A stretch of DNA of 64,000 nucleotides from Achromobacter mucicolens (lineage in GTDB: Bacteria; Pseudomonadota; Gammaproteobacteria; Burkholderiales; Burkholderiaceae_B), in NCBI RefSeq assembly GCF_902859725.1, contig NZ_CADIJP010000025.1:1-64000 (forward strand). The letters are read 5' to 3'. A program made the translations under genes and the position numbers. This document shows positions 47,560 to 58,252 of this stretch, piece after piece. The stretch's first letter is position 1, and every line of letters starts with the position of its first letter. The notes beneath the pieces were generated by a model. The model made no database searches. It worked only from the letters and a program-made list of their open reading frames with translations, and was not told the DNA's origin.

Positions 47560-48537
47560 TTATTGAAGCTGGATGTTTCCAGCCTTGATGACGTGCGCCC
47601 ACTTTTCGCTTTCGCTCTTGATGAACGCGGCGAATTCCTCGGGCGTGCCGCCGCCGGCCTGGCTGCCGGTGTCGGCGATGGCCTTTTGCACATCCGGTTC
47701 CTTCAGGATGCGGTTGAACTCGGCGTTCAGCTTGGCGATGATCGGCGCGGGCGTGCCGGCCGGCGCGACGATGCCCTGCCAGTTGTAGGACTCAAAGCCC
47801 GGCAGGCCGGATTCGGCCATGGTGGGCACGTCGGGCAGCACGGCCAGGCGCTTGGCGGACGTGACGGCGATCGGGTGGATCTTGTTGCCCTGGATGGCGG
47901 GCAGCGCGGAGTAGCCCATTTCGAACATCATCGAGATGTGGCCGCCCATCAGGTCGGTGGCGGCCAGGCTGCCGCCCTTATAGGGCACGTGGATGATGTC
48001 GATCTTGGCCTGCTCGCGGAACATCTCGCCCGACAGGTGATGCGCGCCACCCACGCCGGACGAACCGAAAGTCAGCTTGCCCGGCTGCTTCTTGGCCAGC
48101 GCGATCAGGTCGGCCAGCGTCTTGACCGGCAGTTCGTTGTTCACGCTCAGTACCAGGGGGCTGTTTTCGATCAGGATGATCGGCGCCAGGTCCTTTTGCG
48201 GGTTGTAGGGCATTTCCTTCATCAGGGACGGGTTGACCGCCATCGGGGCCAGGTTGCCCGTGCCGATCGTGTAGCCGTCCGGCGCCGCCTTGGCGATGAG
48301 GTTGGTGCCGACCACGCCGCCGGCGCCCGCCTTGTTCTCGACCACCACAGGCTGGCCCAGCGACTCGCCCAGCTTGCGCGCCAGCAGGCGCACGCGCGTG
48401 TCGGCAAACCCGCCGGGGGCATAGGGGACGATCATGGTCACCGGCTTGGCGGGCCATTCGGCGGTCTGGGCCTGGGCGGCGCCGCCAAAGGCGGCGGTGG
48501 CGGCCAGGGCGGCAATCAGGGGGCGTAGTGCTTTCAT
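47560..48537 (-). CDS. Tripartite tricarboxylate transporter substrate-binding protein (Bug family)
   Basis: A 325-residue periplasmic protein with signal peptide MKALRPLIAALAATAAFGGA…AQA. The mature start has WPAKPVTMIVPYAPGGFADTRVRLLARKL, the Bug hallmark, with VVENKAGAGGVVGTN following. No TctAB membrane genes lie nearby, so it is an orphan Bug, a very common class in Bordetella and Achromobacter. Ligand unknown. Confidence 0.93.
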   Translation of the reverse strand: MKALRPLIAALAATAAFGGAAQAQTAEWPAKPVTMIVPYAPGGFADTRVRLLARKLGESLGQPVVVENKAGAGGVVGTNLIAKAAPDGYTIGTGNLAPMAVNPSLMKEMPYNPQKDLAPIILIENSPLVLSVNNELPVKTLADLIALAKKQPGKLTFGSSGVGGAHHLSGEMFREQAKIDIIHVPYKGGSLAATDLMGGHISMMFEMGYSALPAIQGNKIHPIAVTSAKRLAVLPDVPTMAESGLPGFESYNWQGIVAPAGTPAPIIAKLNAEFNRILKEPDVQKAIADTGSQAGGGTPEEFAAFIKSESEKWAHVIKAGNIQLQ

Positions 48538-48563
48538 GCTGGGGACTCCTCTTTTCCTGCTTT

Positions 48564-49793
48564 TTAATTGCTGTGTGATTGGCCCGAGGGGCCGATGGCA
48601 TTATGCCCAGCGCCATTGCCCTCTGTCGTGACTTTTCCCAGCCCCCAGGCCGACAGCGCCAGCAGCGCCGCGCTCGCAGCCAACACCTGCGGCAACCCGG
48701 CGCCCCAGCGCGCCGCCCACGAGGCCAGCAAGGGCCCCAGGATCTGCCCGGCAGCGAACGCCGCCGTCATGATGGCCGCCGCCCGCGGCCCCGCCGCGCC
48801 GGACAGGCGGCGCGCGGTCAGCATGCCCGCCTGCGTGATCACCATGAAGGTGCCCCCCACCAGCAGCGCCGCCAGAATCACGGCGGCAATGTGGTGCCAC
48901 AGCGCCACGGCCAGCATGCCGGCCGCCATCAGCGCCTGCGCTCCGCGCCACACCTGCCGGTCGTCACGGCCCCGCGCCAGCCGGGGTACCAGCAGGCAGG
49001 ACAGCGCCGCAGCCATGCCAAAGATCGGCCACGCCCACCCGAAGATCGCCGGATTGGGAAAGATCTCCTTGGCCATGGCGGGCAGGAAGGTCGCGGGGAT
49101 GATGTATCCAACCCCGAACACGCCGTAGTGCAGCGACAGCGCGGCAATGCCCTGCGGCAGTCGCGCCGGTGGCGCCCCGGCGCCCGTCTGGCGGACCGGG
49201 GGCGATTGCCGGCTCAGGCCAGCCCACGCCGCCGCGGACAGCGCCAGCGCCAGGACGCCCAGCGCGGACCAGGTCAGGTTGGCGTCCGCGCCCCAGCCCA
49301 TCAGGGCCAGGCACGCCAGTCCCGTGAGCGCGATGCCTGCGCCCACGCCGGCGTACGTCACTGCGGACGCCGAGGCCTCGCGCGCGTCGCCGGCGGGAAC
49401 CGGCCGCCACGCCACCACGCAGATGAAGGCGCTGGCGCTGGCATAGCCCGCGGCCAGCCGCAGCGCCGACCAGCCGGCCACGTTGTTCACAAGCGGCATG
49501 GCAAGCGTCAGGGCGGCCACCGCGGCCAGGCTGGCCGCCAGCGTGGCGCGCAGCCGGCGCACGGGCCAGACGATCGCGGCCAGCGCGCCCAGCAGGTAGC
49601 CCGCGTAGTTGGCCGACGCCATCCAGCCGCCCTGCGCGAGCGACAGACCAGACTCCTGCGCCATCAATGGCCAGACCGGCGTGAAAGCGAAGCGTCCGAT
49701 GCCCATGGCGGCCGCCAGCGCAAGCGCCGCGGGCCACGCCAGTCGGGTGGCGGTGGCCGAGGGGTCGAGGGAAGGGTAAGCAGGCGTTGACAT
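48564..49793 (-). CDS. MFS transporter, YbfB/YjiJ family
   Basis: A 409-residue 12-helix transporter. The first helix region ALALAAAMGIGRFAFTPVWPLM (about 21-42) is the YbfB/YjiJ signature. It is the first gene of the operon with the Bug and nitronate monooxygenase genes, and divergent from a LysR regulator with 64 bp between starts. The substrate is unknown. Confidence 0.9.
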   Translation of the reverse strand: MSTPAYPSLDPSATATRLAWPAALALAAAMGIGRFAFTPVWPLMAQESGLSLAQGGWMASANYAGYLLGALAAIVWPVRRLRATLAASLAAVAALTLAMPLVNNVAGWSALRLAAGYASASAFICVVAWRPVPAGDAREASASAVTYAGVGAGIALTGLACLALMGWGADANLTWSALGVLALALSAAAWAGLSRQSPPVRQTGAGAPPARLPQGIAALSLHYGVFGVGYIIPATFLPAMAKEIFPNPAIFGWAWPIFGMAAALSCLLVPRLARGRDDRQVWRGAQALMAAGMLAVALWHHIAAVILAALLVGGTFMVITQAGMLTARRLSGAAGPRAAAIMTAAFAAGQILGPLLASWAARWGAGLPQVLAASAALLALSAWGLGKVTTEGNGAGHNAIGPSGQSHSN

Positions 49794-49820
49794 GGCCTCA
49801 CTCTACGGCTGTACTAATAT

Positions 49821-49841
49821 CTTGAATAGTGAATTATTAAG
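49821..49841. promoter_or_regulatory. Possible LysR-type operator in the divergent region
   Basis: An imperfect dyad CTTGAATA-N5-TTATTAAG in the 64-bp gap between the MFS and LysR genes, the position expected for autoregulated LysR control. The palindrome is only partial. Confidence 0.35.
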
Positions 49842-49857
49842 AACGTGAGTTCCCAAA

Positions 49858-50730
49858 ATGAGAAACTTGGATCTCGACGCGTTGCAGATCTTCAAGACGG
49901 TCGCCGACCAGGGCGGCGTGGCGCGCGCCGCCGCGCACCTGAACCGGGTCCAGTCCAACGTCTCGACTCGCCTGAAGCAGTTGGAGACGTCGCTGGGAAC
50001 GCCGCTCTTTCGCCGGCAGAACCGCCGCCTGGTGTTGTCGGATCAGGGCCGGGTGCTGCTGTCTTATGCGGACCGGCTGCTGCGCCTGTCCGACGAAGCG
50101 CAATCGGCCGTCCGGGACGGCGCCCTGCAAGGCGTGCTGCGCATCGGCACCATGGAAAGCACGGCGGCCGCCCGCCTGCCGCCCATCCTGGCGGCCTATC
50201 ACGAGGCCTGGCCTAAGGTGCGTATCGAACTGGTCACCGGCACGTCGGGCGCACTGGCCGCAAAGGTGCGCAATTACGAGATCGAGGCTGCGTTCGTCGC
50301 GCAGCCCTTCCCCGCGGACGGCCTGGCAGCGATGGATGCGTTCAAGGAAGAATTGGCGCTGATCTCGCCGCTGGCCTGGGCGCCCATCCGCAGCGCGAAA
50401 GATTTGGTCAACCGCAGCGTCATCGCCTTTGCGGCGGGCTGCTCGTACCGGCGGATCCTGGAGTCGTGGCTGAACCAGGAAGGCATTGCGCCGGACAAGG
50501 TGATGGAGTTTGCGTCGTATCACGCCATCGTGGCGTGTGTGGCCGCGGGGACCGGTGTGGCGATCGTGCCGCGGTCGGTGCTGGCGGTGCTTGGGGCGGA
50601 GCATTCGGTGCGCGTGGGGGCGCTGTCTGGTTCCCACGGGCATGCGCTGACCCAGCTTGTCTGGCGTGCCGATGACGACACGCCGGCGTTGCAGGCCCTG
50701 CGGAGCCGGCTGCAGGCGCGGCAGGATTGA
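49858..50730 (+). CDS. LysR family transcriptional regulator
   Basis: 290 residues. The N-terminal HTH (LDALQIFKTVADQGGVARAAAHLNRVQSNVSTRLKQLE split over about 4-41) is followed by a substrate-binding domain with RIGTMESTAAARLPPIL near 96-112. It is divergent from the MFS-Bug-nitronate monooxygenase operon and is probably its regulator. It converges on ompW across a strong GC hairpin (50732-50757). Confidence 0.91.
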   Translation: MRNLDLDALQIFKTVADQGGVARAAAHLNRVQSNVSTRLKQLETSLGTPLFRRQNRRLVLSDQGRVLLSYADRLLRLSDEAQSAVRDGALQGVLRIGTMESTAAARLPPILAAYHEAWPKVRIELVTGTSGALAAKVRNYEIEAAFVAQPFPADGLAAMDAFKEELALISPLAWAPIRSAKDLVNRSVIAFAAGCSYRRILESWLNQEGIAPDKVMEFASYHAIVACVAAGTGVAIVPRSVLAVLGAEHSVRVGALSGSHGHALTQLVWRADDDTPALQALRSRLQARQD

Positions 50731-50770
50731 CCGATGCGCGCGAGGCCGCGCGCATCGTCAGGGGCCGCGA

Positions 50771-51409
50771 TCAGAAGCGGTAACCGACGCCCAGCGTGGC
50801 CACCCACGGATCGATCCGGGCGGTGCCGACGCGTTCGCCGTCCAGCGTCACCTTGGACTTGATGTCGATGTAGCGGATGTCGGCGTTCATGAACCAGCGG
50901 TCGTTGATCTTGACGTCCGCGCCCAATTGCGCGGCCACGCCCCAGGAATCGCCCAGCTTCAGGTTCGAGCCCTTCAGCGCGCCTTCGCCCTTGGTGTCGA
51001 AGAAGTGCGTGTAGTTGATGCCCACGCCGATGTACGGCTGGATCATGCTGTCGGGCAGGATGTGCCATTGCAGGCTGAGGGTGGGGGGCAGTTGCTTGGT
51101 GGAGCCGATCTTGCCCAGGTTGCTGCCGTTGACGTCATGCTGGAAGGGCCAGGCGCCCAGCAGTTCGATGCCGATGTTGCGGGTGGCCATGTAGGCCAGG
51201 GTGAAGCTGGGGCGCACGTTGTTGCTCACATCCAGCTTGACGCTGCCGTCGAGCACCGAGCCATTGTTTTGCGAGGGGCGGACTTGCGTCACGCCAACGC
51301 GGAACAGCACGTCGCCCGCTTCGTGGGCATGGGCAGGTGCGGCAAATGCGCCGGCAGCGATCAAACCGGCAATGGCGGTGGCGCGGATACGCCCGTTCAG
51401 CGAAAACAT
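50771..51409 (-). CDS. ompW: OmpW family outer-membrane protein
   Basis: A 212-residue eight-stranded barrel with signal peptide (cleavage after AHA, about 28). GDVLFRVGVTQVRP starts the mature protein, and the C-terminus ends in ATLGVGYRF with the terminal Phe needed for barrel assembly. OmpW proteins form narrow hydrophobic channels. It is monocistronic, with a GGAG ribosome site. Confidence 0.93.
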   Translation of the reverse strand: MFSLNGRIRATAIAGLIAAGAFAAPAHAHEAGDVLFRVGVTQVRPSQNNGSVLDGSVKLDVSNNVRPSFTLAYMATRNIGIELLGAWPFQHDVNGSNLGKIGSTKQLPPTLSLQWHILPDSMIQPYIGVGINYTHFFDTKGEGALKGSNLKLGDSWGVAAQLGADVKINDRWFMNADIRYIDIKSKVTLDGERVGTARIDPWVATLGVGYRF

Positions 51410-51473
51410 TTTCTTCTCCGATCTTTCCGTGTGGGGTGAGCCGACAGGTTCTCAGACCGCCCCGTCCCCCAAC

Positions 51474-51487
51474 TTGACGTGTGTCAA
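51474..51487. promoter_or_regulatory. FNR/Crp-type palindrome TTGAC-N4-GTCAA upstream of ompW
   Basis: A perfect dyad centred 71 bp upstream of the ompW ATG, differing from the FNR/Anr consensus TTGAT-N4-ATCAA by one base in each half. If it acts at -41.5 the transcript would start near 51439. No clear -10 is seen. Confidence 0.4.
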
Positions 51488-51550
51488 ATCGTGAAAAGAC
51501 CGTTTTTAGAAAGTGGTTATGCCGCAACAGGAATGTGTGTTTTCGCCGCA

Positions 51551-51591
51551 CAAAACAAACGCCGCCGGCGCGCAAGGCGTCCGGCGGCGTT
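51551..51591 (-). terminator. Terminator after gltBD
   Basis: A perfect 11-bp stem AACGCCGCCGG / CCGGCGGCGTT (51558-51568 with 51581-51591), followed on the minus strand by TGTTTTGTG, 17 bp past the gltD stop. Confidence 0.8.
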
Positions 51592-51608
51592 GATAGGTCG
51601 TGTTGCGA

Positions 51609-53075
51609 TCAACGCGGCAGATCGCTGCTTCCCATGAGGTAGGCGTCGACCGAACGCGCGCACTGGCGGCCTTCGCGGATGGCCCAGACGACGAGCGACT
51701 GGCCGCGGCGCATGTCGCCGGCGGTGAAGACCTTTTCCACGCTGGTGCGGTAGTCGTCGGTGTTGGCGCGCACATTGCCGCGGCCGTCGCGATCCACGCC
51801 GAACGCGTCCAGCACGTTCTGCACCGGCGACACGAAGCCCATGGCCAGCAGCACCAGGTCGGCCTTGATCTCGAATTCCGAGCCCTCGACCTCGCGCATC
51901 TTCATCTGGCCGGTGGCGTCGTCCTTGAACCATTCGACGCGCGCGCCGACCAGTTTTTCGACCTTGCCGTTGGCGCCCTTGAGCAGCTTGGTGGTCACCG
52001 ACCAGTCGCGCTCGCAGCCTTCCTCGTGCGAGGACGACGTGCGCATCTTCAGCGGCCAGTACGGCCACGTCATGGCCTTGTTCTCGGACTCAGGCGGCTG
52101 GGGCATCAGTTCGAACTGCGTGACCGACGCCGCGCCGTGGCGGTTGCTGGTGCCGACGCAGTCGGAACCCGTGTCGCCGCCGCCGATCACCACCACATGC
52201 TTGCCCTTGGCCAGCGTCTGGTTGGTGAGGCGGTCGCCCGCCACGGCCTTGTTCTGCTGGCGCAGGAAATCCATGGCGAAGTACACGCCTTCCAGCTCAC
52301 GGCCAGGCACCGGCAGGTCGCGCGGCGTCTCGGAGCCGCCGCTCATCACCACGGCGTCGAATTCGGCCATCAGCGATTGCGGCGTGCGCACGGTCAGGCC
52401 ATCGGCCACCGGATCCTTCGGGTTGCCGACGTAGGTCGACGGCGCGAATTCCACGCCCTCGGCTTCCATCTGCGAGATGCGGCGGTCGATCTGGTGCTTT
52501 TCCAGCTTGAAGTCGGGGATGCCGTAGCGCAGCAGGCCGCCAATGCGGTCGCTCTTTTCGAACAGCGTCACCGAGTGGCCCGCGCGCGCCAGTTGCTGCG
52601 CGCACGCCATGCCGGCAGGGCCCGAGCCCACGACGGCGACCTTCTTGCCCGTCTTGCGCGCCGGCACTTGCGGCGCCACCCAGCCTTCGGCCCAGCCCTT
52701 GTCGATGATCGCGTGCTCGATGGACTTGATGCCCACCGCGTCGCTGTTGATGTTCAAGGTACAGGCGGCTTCGCAGGGCGCCGGGCAGATGCGGCCCGTG
52801 AACTCCGGGAAGTTGTTGGTGGAGTGCAGGACGTCCAGCGCGCGGCGCCAGTCCTGCTTGTACACCAGGTCATTCCAGTCCGGGATGATGTTGTTGACCG
52901 GGCAGCCGTTGTTGCAGAACGGGATGCCGCAGTCCATGCAGCGTGCCGCCTGCTGCTTGGCCTGGTCATCGGTCAGGTGCAGCACGAATTCGCGCCAGTT
53001 CTTCAGCCGCTTCTGCGGGGCCTCGGAGGCCTCCTGCAGGCGCTGGTATTCCATAAAGCCAGTGATCTTTCCCAT
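51609..53075 (-). CDS. gltD: Glutamate synthase (NADPH) small subunit
   Basis: A 488-residue flavoprotein. The N-terminal Fe-S cysteines are in [25 protein letters not shown], split over about 43-65. The FAD motif is [13 protein letters not shown] and the NADPH motif is GGGDTGSDC. It passes electrons from NADPH to the large subunit. ATG 53075 lies 8 bp after the gltB stop. The size and motifs match bacterial GltD. Confidence 0.96.
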   Translation of the reverse strand: MGKITGFMEYQRLQEASEAPQKRLKNWREFVLHLTDDQAKQQAARCMDCGIPFCNNGCPVNNIIPDWNDLVYKQDWRRALDVLHSTNNFPEFTGRICPAPCEAACTLNINSDAVGIKSIEHAIIDKGWAEGWVAPQVPARKTGKKVAVVGSGPAGMACAQQLARAGHSVTLFEKSDRIGGLLRYGIPDFKLEKHQIDRRISQMEAEGVEFAPSTYVGNPKDPVADGLTVRTPQSLMAEFDAVVMSGGSETPRDLPVPGRELEGVYFAMDFLRQQNKAVAGDRLTNQTLAKGKHVVVIGGGDTGSDCVGTSNRHGAASVTQFELMPQPPESENKAMTWPYWPLKMRTSSSHEEGCERDWSVTTKLLKGANGKVEKLVGARVEWFKDDATGQMKMREVEGSEFEIKADLVLLAMGFVSPVQNVLDAFGVDRDGRGNVRANTDDYRTSVEKVFTAGDMRRGQSLVVWAIREGRQCARSVDAYLMGSSDLPR

Positions 53076-53083
53076 GGTATCCC

Positions 53084-56000
53084 TCACGCAGCCATTTGTT
53101 GCGGGTTGGCTGCACGCCACATTTCACCCAATGCGCGGCGGTAGTCCGTCGGCATGATCTTCACGAATTTGCCGCGCGAGGCTTCCCAGTCGCCCAGGAT
53201 CTCGCGAGCACGGTAGCTGCCGGTGTAGCGGAAGTGGTCTTCCACCAGGCGGCGCAGGATGGTCTCGTCCGTCTCGCGTTCGCCACCGCGCTGCGCGCTG
53301 TGCCAGATGTCGATGTTGTTCAGCGACTGCTGCTCGGCGTGCGGCACGACCGATTCCAGTTCCACCATCGACAGGTTCACGCGGTGCTTGAGCGTGCGGT
53401 CCGGATCCCAGACGTACGCCACGCCACCGGACATGCCCGCCGCGAAGTTGCGGCCGGTGGAACCCAGCACCACGACGGTGCCGCCAGTCATGTATTCGCA
53501 GCCGTGGTCGCCGGTGCCTTCCACCACGGTGGCAGCGCCCGAGTTGCGCACGGCAAAGCGTTCGCCGGCCACGCCGTTGAAGAACGCTTCACCGGCCAGC
53601 GCGCCGTAGAGCACGGTATTGCCAGCGATGATGTGGTCGGGACCGAAACCGCGGAAGTCGTTGGGCGAGCGCACGATGATGCGGCCGCCGGACAAACCCT
53701 TGCCCACGTAGTCGTTGCCTTCGCCCACCAGGTCCATCGTGATGCCGTGCGCCAGGAACGCGCCGAAGCTTTGGCCGGCGGTGCCGTTGCACTGGATGTG
53801 GATGGTGTCGTCGGGCAGGCCCTCATGGCCGTAGCGCGAGGCCACGGCGCCCGACAGCATGGCGCCGATCGTGCGGTTGCGGTTGCGCACCGGCACGATG
53901 AACGAGACCTTCTCGCCCCGCTCCAGCGCCGGCTTGCTGCGCTCGATCAGCAGGTGATCCAGCGCACCCGCCAGGCCGTGATCCTGCTCTTCGGTCTGGT
54001 GCACTTCGGCGTCGGACTGGGTCTGGTGGAACACGCGGGTGAAGTCCAGCCCTTGCGCCTTCCAGTGCTCCACGCCCGAACGCATGTCCAGCAGATCGGC
54101 GCGGCCGATCAGATCGTCGAACTTGCGGATGCCCAGCTGGGCCATGATTTCGCGCACTTCCTCAGCGATGAAGAAGAAGAAGTTCACGACGTGCTCGGGC
54201 TTGCCCTGGAATTTCTTGCGCAGCGCCGGATCCTGCGTGGCCACGCCCACCGGGCAGGTGTTCAGGTGGCACTTGCGCATCATGATGCAGCCTTCGACGA
54301 CCAGCGGCGCGGTCGCGAAGCCGAATTCGTCGGCGCCCAGCAGCGCGCCGATGACGACGTCGCGGCCGGTCTTCATCTGACCGTCGGCCTGCACGCGGAT
54401 ACGGCTGCGCAGGCGGTTCAGCACCAGCGTCTGCTGCGTTTCGGCCAGGCCCAGTTCCCAGGGCGTGCCCACGTGCTTGATGGACGACACCGGCGAGGCG
54501 CCCGTGCCGCCGTCATGGCCGGCGATCACGACGTGGTCGGCCTTGGCCTTGGCCACGCCCGCGGCCACCGTGCCCACGCCGACTTCGGACACCAGCTTGA
54601 CCGAGATCGAGGACTTGGAATTGACGTTCTTCAGGTCGTGGATCAGCTGCGCCAGATCTTCGATCGAGTAGATGTCATGGTGCGGCGGGGGCGAGATGAG
54701 GCCCACGCCCGGCACCGAATAACGCAGCTTGGCGATGTATTCCGACACCTTGTGGCCAGGCAGCTGGCCGCCTTCGCCGGGCTTGGCGCCCTGCGCCATC
54801 TTGATCTGGATCTGGTCGGCGGACGACAGGTACTCGGCGGTCACGCCGAAACGGCCCGAGGCCACCTGCTTGATCTTCGAACGCAGCGAGTCGCCCTTCT
54901 TCAGTTCGACGTCGGCTTCGATGCGGTCCGTGCCCAGCACCGAGGCCAGCGTGTCGCCGTCCTTGATGGTGCTCTTGCCTTCGCGCATTTCGGCGCGGTA
55001 GCGCAGTTCGTCCTCGCCGCCTTCGCCGGTGTTGGACTTGCCGCCGATGCGGTTCATGGCCACGGCCAGCACCGAGTGCGCTTCGGTCGAGATCGACCCC
55101 AGCGACATGGCGCCGGTGGCAAAGCGCTTGACGATTTCCTTGGCCGGCTCGACGTCGTCCAGCGGAATGGCGCGCGACGGATCGAAGCGGAATTCGAACA
55201 GGCCGCGCAGCGTCATGTGACGGCGGCTCTGGTCGTTGATGATCTGCGCGTACTCCTTGTACGTGCGGTAGTTGTTGGCGCGCGAGGCGTGCTGCAACTT
55301 GGCGATCGAATCCGGCGTCCACATGTGCTCTTCGCCGCGGACGCGATAGGCGTACTCGCCGCCGGCGTCCAGGTCATTGGCAAGCACGGGGTCGGCGCTG
55401 AAGGCGGCGCGGTGCTGGCGCAGCGCTTCCTCGGCAACCTGGAAGATGCCGATGCCTTCGATGTTGGAGGCGGTGCCGGTGAAGTACTTGTTCACCAGGG
55501 CGCTTTGCAGGCCGACGGCTTCGAAGATCTGCGCGCCGGTGTAGGACATGTACGTGGAAATGCCCATCTTGGACATGACCTTGTTCAGGCCCTTGCCCAG
55601 CGCCTTGATGTAGTTCTTCACGGCCTTTTCGGGGTCATTCATCTTGCCCAGCGATTCGAGCGCCAGGTAGGGGTGAATGGCTTCGGCGCCGTAGCCGCCC
55701 AGAAGCGCGAAGTGGTGCACTTCGCGGGCCGAGCCGGTCTCGACGACCAGACCCGTGTTGGTGCGCAGGCCGGCGCGGATCAGGTGCTGGTGCACGGCCG
55801 AGGTGGCCAGCAGCGCGGGGATGGCCACGCGCTCGCTGTCGACCAGGCGGTCCGACACGATCAGGATGTTGTAGCCGCTGCGCACCGCATCGACGGCGCG
55901 CGCACACAGTGCCGCCACGCGGGCTTCGATGCCTTCGGGGCCCCAGGCGGCGGGGTAGGTGATGTCCAGTTCGAAGCTGCGGAATTTCTTGCCCGTGACC

Positions 56001-57823
56001 TGGTCGATGTCGCGGATCTGCGCCATCGCAGCAAAGTCCAGCACCGGTTGCGACACTTCCAGGCGCAGCGGCGGATTGACGTTGTTGATGTCCAGCAGGT
56101 TCGGCTTCGGACCGATGAAGGACACCAGCGACATCACCAGCTGTTCGCGGATGGGGTCGATCGGCGGGTTCGTGACCTGCGCGAACAACTGGCGGAAGTA
56201 GTTGTAGAACGGCTTGGCGCGGTCCGACAGCACGGCCAGCGGGGCATCGTTGCCCATCGAGCCGATCACTTCCTCGCCGGTCGAGGCCATGGGTTCCAGG
56301 ATGAACTTGTAGTCTTCCTGAGTCCAGCCAAAGGCCTGCTGGCGATCCAGCAGCGACACGGCCGATTGCGTGGCCACGGCCACCTGGCGCGGCGCGGGCA
56401 GCGATTCCAGCTTGATCTGCAGGCGTTCGATCCACTGGCGGTACGGACGGCTGTTGGCCAGCTGCAGCTTGATTTCGGCGTCGTCGATGATGCGGCCCTG
56501 TTCCAGGTCGATCAGGAACATCTTGCCCGGCTGCAGGCGCCACTTCTTGACGATGCGGTTTTCGGGGATCGACAGCGTGCCGGCTTCCGAGGCCAGGATG
56601 ACCATGTCGTCATCGGTGACCAGATAGCGGGCGGGACGCAGGCCGTTGCGGTCCAGCGTGGCGCCGATCTGGCGGCCATCGGTGAACGCGACCGCTGCCG
56701 GGCCGTCCCACGGCTCCATCATGGCGGCGTGGTACTCGTAGAAAGCGCGGCGGCTTTCGTCCATCTGCGTGTGCTGTTCCCAGGCTTCCGGGATCATCAT
56801 CATCATGGCGTGGGCCAGCGAATAACCCGAATTGACCAGCAGTTCCAGGCAGTTGTCGAACGTCGCGGTGTCCGACTGGCCTTCGTAGACGATGGGGTAA
56901 AGCTTCTTCAGGTCGTCGCCCAGCACGGCCGACTGCATCATGCCTTCGCGGGCGCGCAGCCAGTTGAAGTTGCCCTTGACCGTGTTGATTTCGCCGTTGT
57001 GGGCAATCATGCGGTACGGGTGGGCCAGGGGCCAGGCGGGGAACGTGTTGGTCGAGAAACGCTGGTGAACCAGCGCCAGCGCGGACACCGTGCGGGTGTC
57101 GGCCAGGTCGCGGTAGTAGCGGCCGACCTGGTCGGCCAGCAGCAGGCCCTTGTAGACCACGGTGCGCACCGAGGCCGAGGGCACGAAGTATTCCTTGCCG
57201 TGCGCCAGGTGCATGTTCTGGATGGCGTGGCTGGCGGTCTTGCGGATCACGTACAGCTTGCGTTCCAGCGCGTCGGGCACCATCACGTCGGCGCCGCGGC
57301 CGATGAAGAGCTGGCGGATCACGGGTTCGCAGTCGCGCACGGTAGGCGACATGGGCATGTCGACGTCCACCGGCACATCGCGCCAGCCCAGCACGACCTG
57401 GCCTTCGGCGCGGACCGAGCGCTCCAGTTCCTGTTCGCAGGCCAGGCGCGAAGCCGTTTCCTTGGGCAGGAACACCATCGCCACGCCGTACTCGCCGGGC
57501 GGGGGCAGAATGATGCCCTGCTGGCTGAGCTCGTCGCGGTACAGCGTGTCGGGGATCTGAATAAGGATGCCCGCGCCGTCGCCCATGAGCTTGTCGGCCC
57601 CGACCGCGCCGCGGTGATCCAGGTTTTCCAGGATCTTCAGACCCTGCTGGATGATCGCGTGGCTTTTCTTGCCCTTGATATGGGCCACGAAGCCGACGCC
57701 GCAGGCGTCATGTTCGTTCTTCGGGTTGTACAGGCCCTGGGCCGAAGGCAGACCGATGCGGCTGGCATCGATGGGGATCGCCTTGGAGGTGGGACAGGAT
57801 TCGGTCGGGGTAATTTGGGGCAT
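53084..57823 (-). CDS. gltB: Glutamate synthase (NADPH) large subunit
   Basis: 1579 residues from ATG 57823. A 40-residue propeptide precedes the class II amidotransferase nucleophile C41 (HDAC-GVGF), the expected processing site. Then come a central domain, the FMN synthase domain ([34 protein letters not shown]), the 3Fe-4S motif C-x5-C-x4-C ([12 protein letters not shown]) and a Gly-rich beta-helix at the C-terminus. It converts glutamine and 2-oxoglutarate to two glutamates. All domains are intact. Confidence 0.97.
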   Translation of the reverse strand: MPQITPTESCPTSKAIPIDASRIGLPSAQGLYNPKNEHDACGVGFVAHIKGKKSHAIIQQGLKILENLDHRGAVGADKLMGDGAGILIQIPDTLYRDELSQQGIILPPPGEYGVAMVFLPKETASRLACEQELERSVRAEGQVVLGWRDVPVDVDMPMSPTVRDCEPVIRQLFIGRGADVMVPDALERKLYVIRKTASHAIQNMHLAHGKEYFVPSASVRTVVYKGLLLADQVGRYYRDLADTRTVSALALVHQRFSTNTFPAWPLAHPYRMIAHNGEINTVKGNFNWLRAREGMMQSAVLGDDLKKLYPIVYEGQSDTATFDNCLELLVNSGYSLAHAMMMMIPEAWEQHTQMDESRRAFYEYHAAMMEPWDGPAAVAFTDGRQIGATLDRNGLRPARYLVTDDDMVILASEAGTLSIPENRIVKKWRLQPGKMFLIDLEQGRIIDDAEIKLQLANSRPYRQWIERLQIKLESLPAPRQVAVATQSAVSLLDRQQAFGWTQEDYKFILEPMASTGEEVIGSMGNDAPLAVLSDRAKPFYNYFRQLFAQVTNPPIDPIREQLVMSLVSFIGPKPNLLDINNVNPPLRLEVSQPVLDFAAMAQIRDIDQVTGKKFRSFELDITYPAAWGPEGIEARVAALCARAVDAVRSGYNILIVSDRLVDSERVAIPALLATSAVHQHLIRAGLRTNTGLVVETGSAREVHHFALLGGYGAEAIHPYLALESLGKMNDPEKAVKNYIKALGKGLNKVMSKMGISTYMSYTGAQIFEAVGLQSALVNKYFTGTASNIEGIGIFQVAEEALRQHRAAFSADPVLANDLDAGGEYAYRVRGEEHMWTPDSIAKLQHASRANNYRTYKEYAQIINDQSRRHMTLRGLFEFRFDPSRAIPLDDVEPAKEIVKRFATGAMSLGSISTEAHSVLAVAMNRIGGKSNTGEGGEDELRYRAEMREGKSTIKDGDTLASVLGTDRIEADVELKKGDSLRSKIKQVASGRFGVTAEYLSSADQIQIKMAQGAKPGEGGQLPGHKVSEYIAKLRYSVPGVGLISPPPHHDIYSIEDLAQLIHDLKNVNSKSSISVKLVSEVGVGTVAAGVAKAKADHVVIAGHDGGTGASPVSSIKHVGTPWELGLAETQQTLVLNRLRSRIRVQADGQMKTGRDVVIGALLGADEFGFATAPLVVEGCIMMRKCHLNTCPVGVATQDPALRKKFQGKPEHVVNFFFFIAEEVREIMAQLGIRKFDDLIGRADLLDMRSGVEHWKAQGLDFTRVFHQTQSDAEVHQTEEQDHGLAGALDHLLIERSKPALERGEKVSFIVPVRNRNRTIGAMLSGAVASRYGHEGLPDDTIHIQCNGTAGQSFGAFLAHGITMDLVGEGNDYVGKGLSGGRIIVRSPNDFRGFGPDHIIAGNTVLYGALAGEAFFNGVAGERFAVRNSGAATVVEGTGDHGCEYMTGGTVVVLGSTGRNFAAGMSGGVAYVWDPDRTLKHRVNLSMVELESVVPHAEQQSLNNIDIWHSAQRGGERETDETILRRLVEDHFRYTGSYRAREILGDWEASRGKFVKIMPTDYRRALGEMWRAANPQQMAA

Positions 57824-58220
57824 GGCGCGCTCCGCAGTGGGCCTGCGTCGTAATGTTGCAGTGCAGGAGACGGACAATACCCCCGACATGAGTAGGGTGC
57901 AATAAGAACAAACGGGGTATGACCCTAATTAAATAGGCGCTCCATCATAGTGCATTAATATAGGGACATAACAACGGCCGCGCCATTATTGGGCTTGCCA
58001 GAGGGGTCTCTTCACGAGGAATGACAGAGACCAGGGAAACGGGCTAATTTGCCGTTATGCGTCCCCGTTTAAAAGGAAGATTTTCCTGTTCCGGATCAAC
58101 GTGAGATGTCGCGAAACTGCACCGATTCCGCCCGCCACGCGCAGTCATGCGGACGCGATGCTGCGGAGGGCGCTCATGCCGCAGGGAAGCCGCCGGCTTC
58201 AAGCGTAGAACGCCCAGGCA
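57824..58220. other. gltB upstream region, no gene seen
   Basis: About 400 bp. The gltB-proximal half is AT-rich, with a minus-strand TATGAT (57949-57944) and a loosely spaced TTGTTA (19 bp) as a possible promoter. The distal half has two short stems: GGTCTCT/AGAGACC (58005-58011 with 58026-58032) and AAACGGG/CCCGTTT (58037-58043 with 58064-58070). No open frame here looks coding. Confidence 0.5.
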
Positions 58221-58245
58221 AACAAAACCCGCCGTGTAGGCGGGT
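58221..58245 (-). terminator. Terminator after the RAYT-like gene
   Basis: A perfect 7-bp stem ACCCGCC / GGCGGGT (58227-58233 with 58239-58245) followed on the minus strand by TTTGTTTG, 7 bp past the stop codon. Confidence 0.8.
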
Positions 58246-58252
58246 CGAAGGA

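Noticed and set aside
46234-48528. A 764-codon plus-strand frame across the nitronate monooxygenase and Bug genes
   Set aside because: Antisense shadow with the same low-complexity composition; both minus-strand genes have clear family motifs.
53096-57853. A 1585-codon open frame on the plus strand opposite gltB
   Set aside because: It is the antisense shadow of a gene with strong third-position GC bias. Its translation is rich in His, Arg, Gln and Val without any recognisable domain, while gltB is fully conserved.
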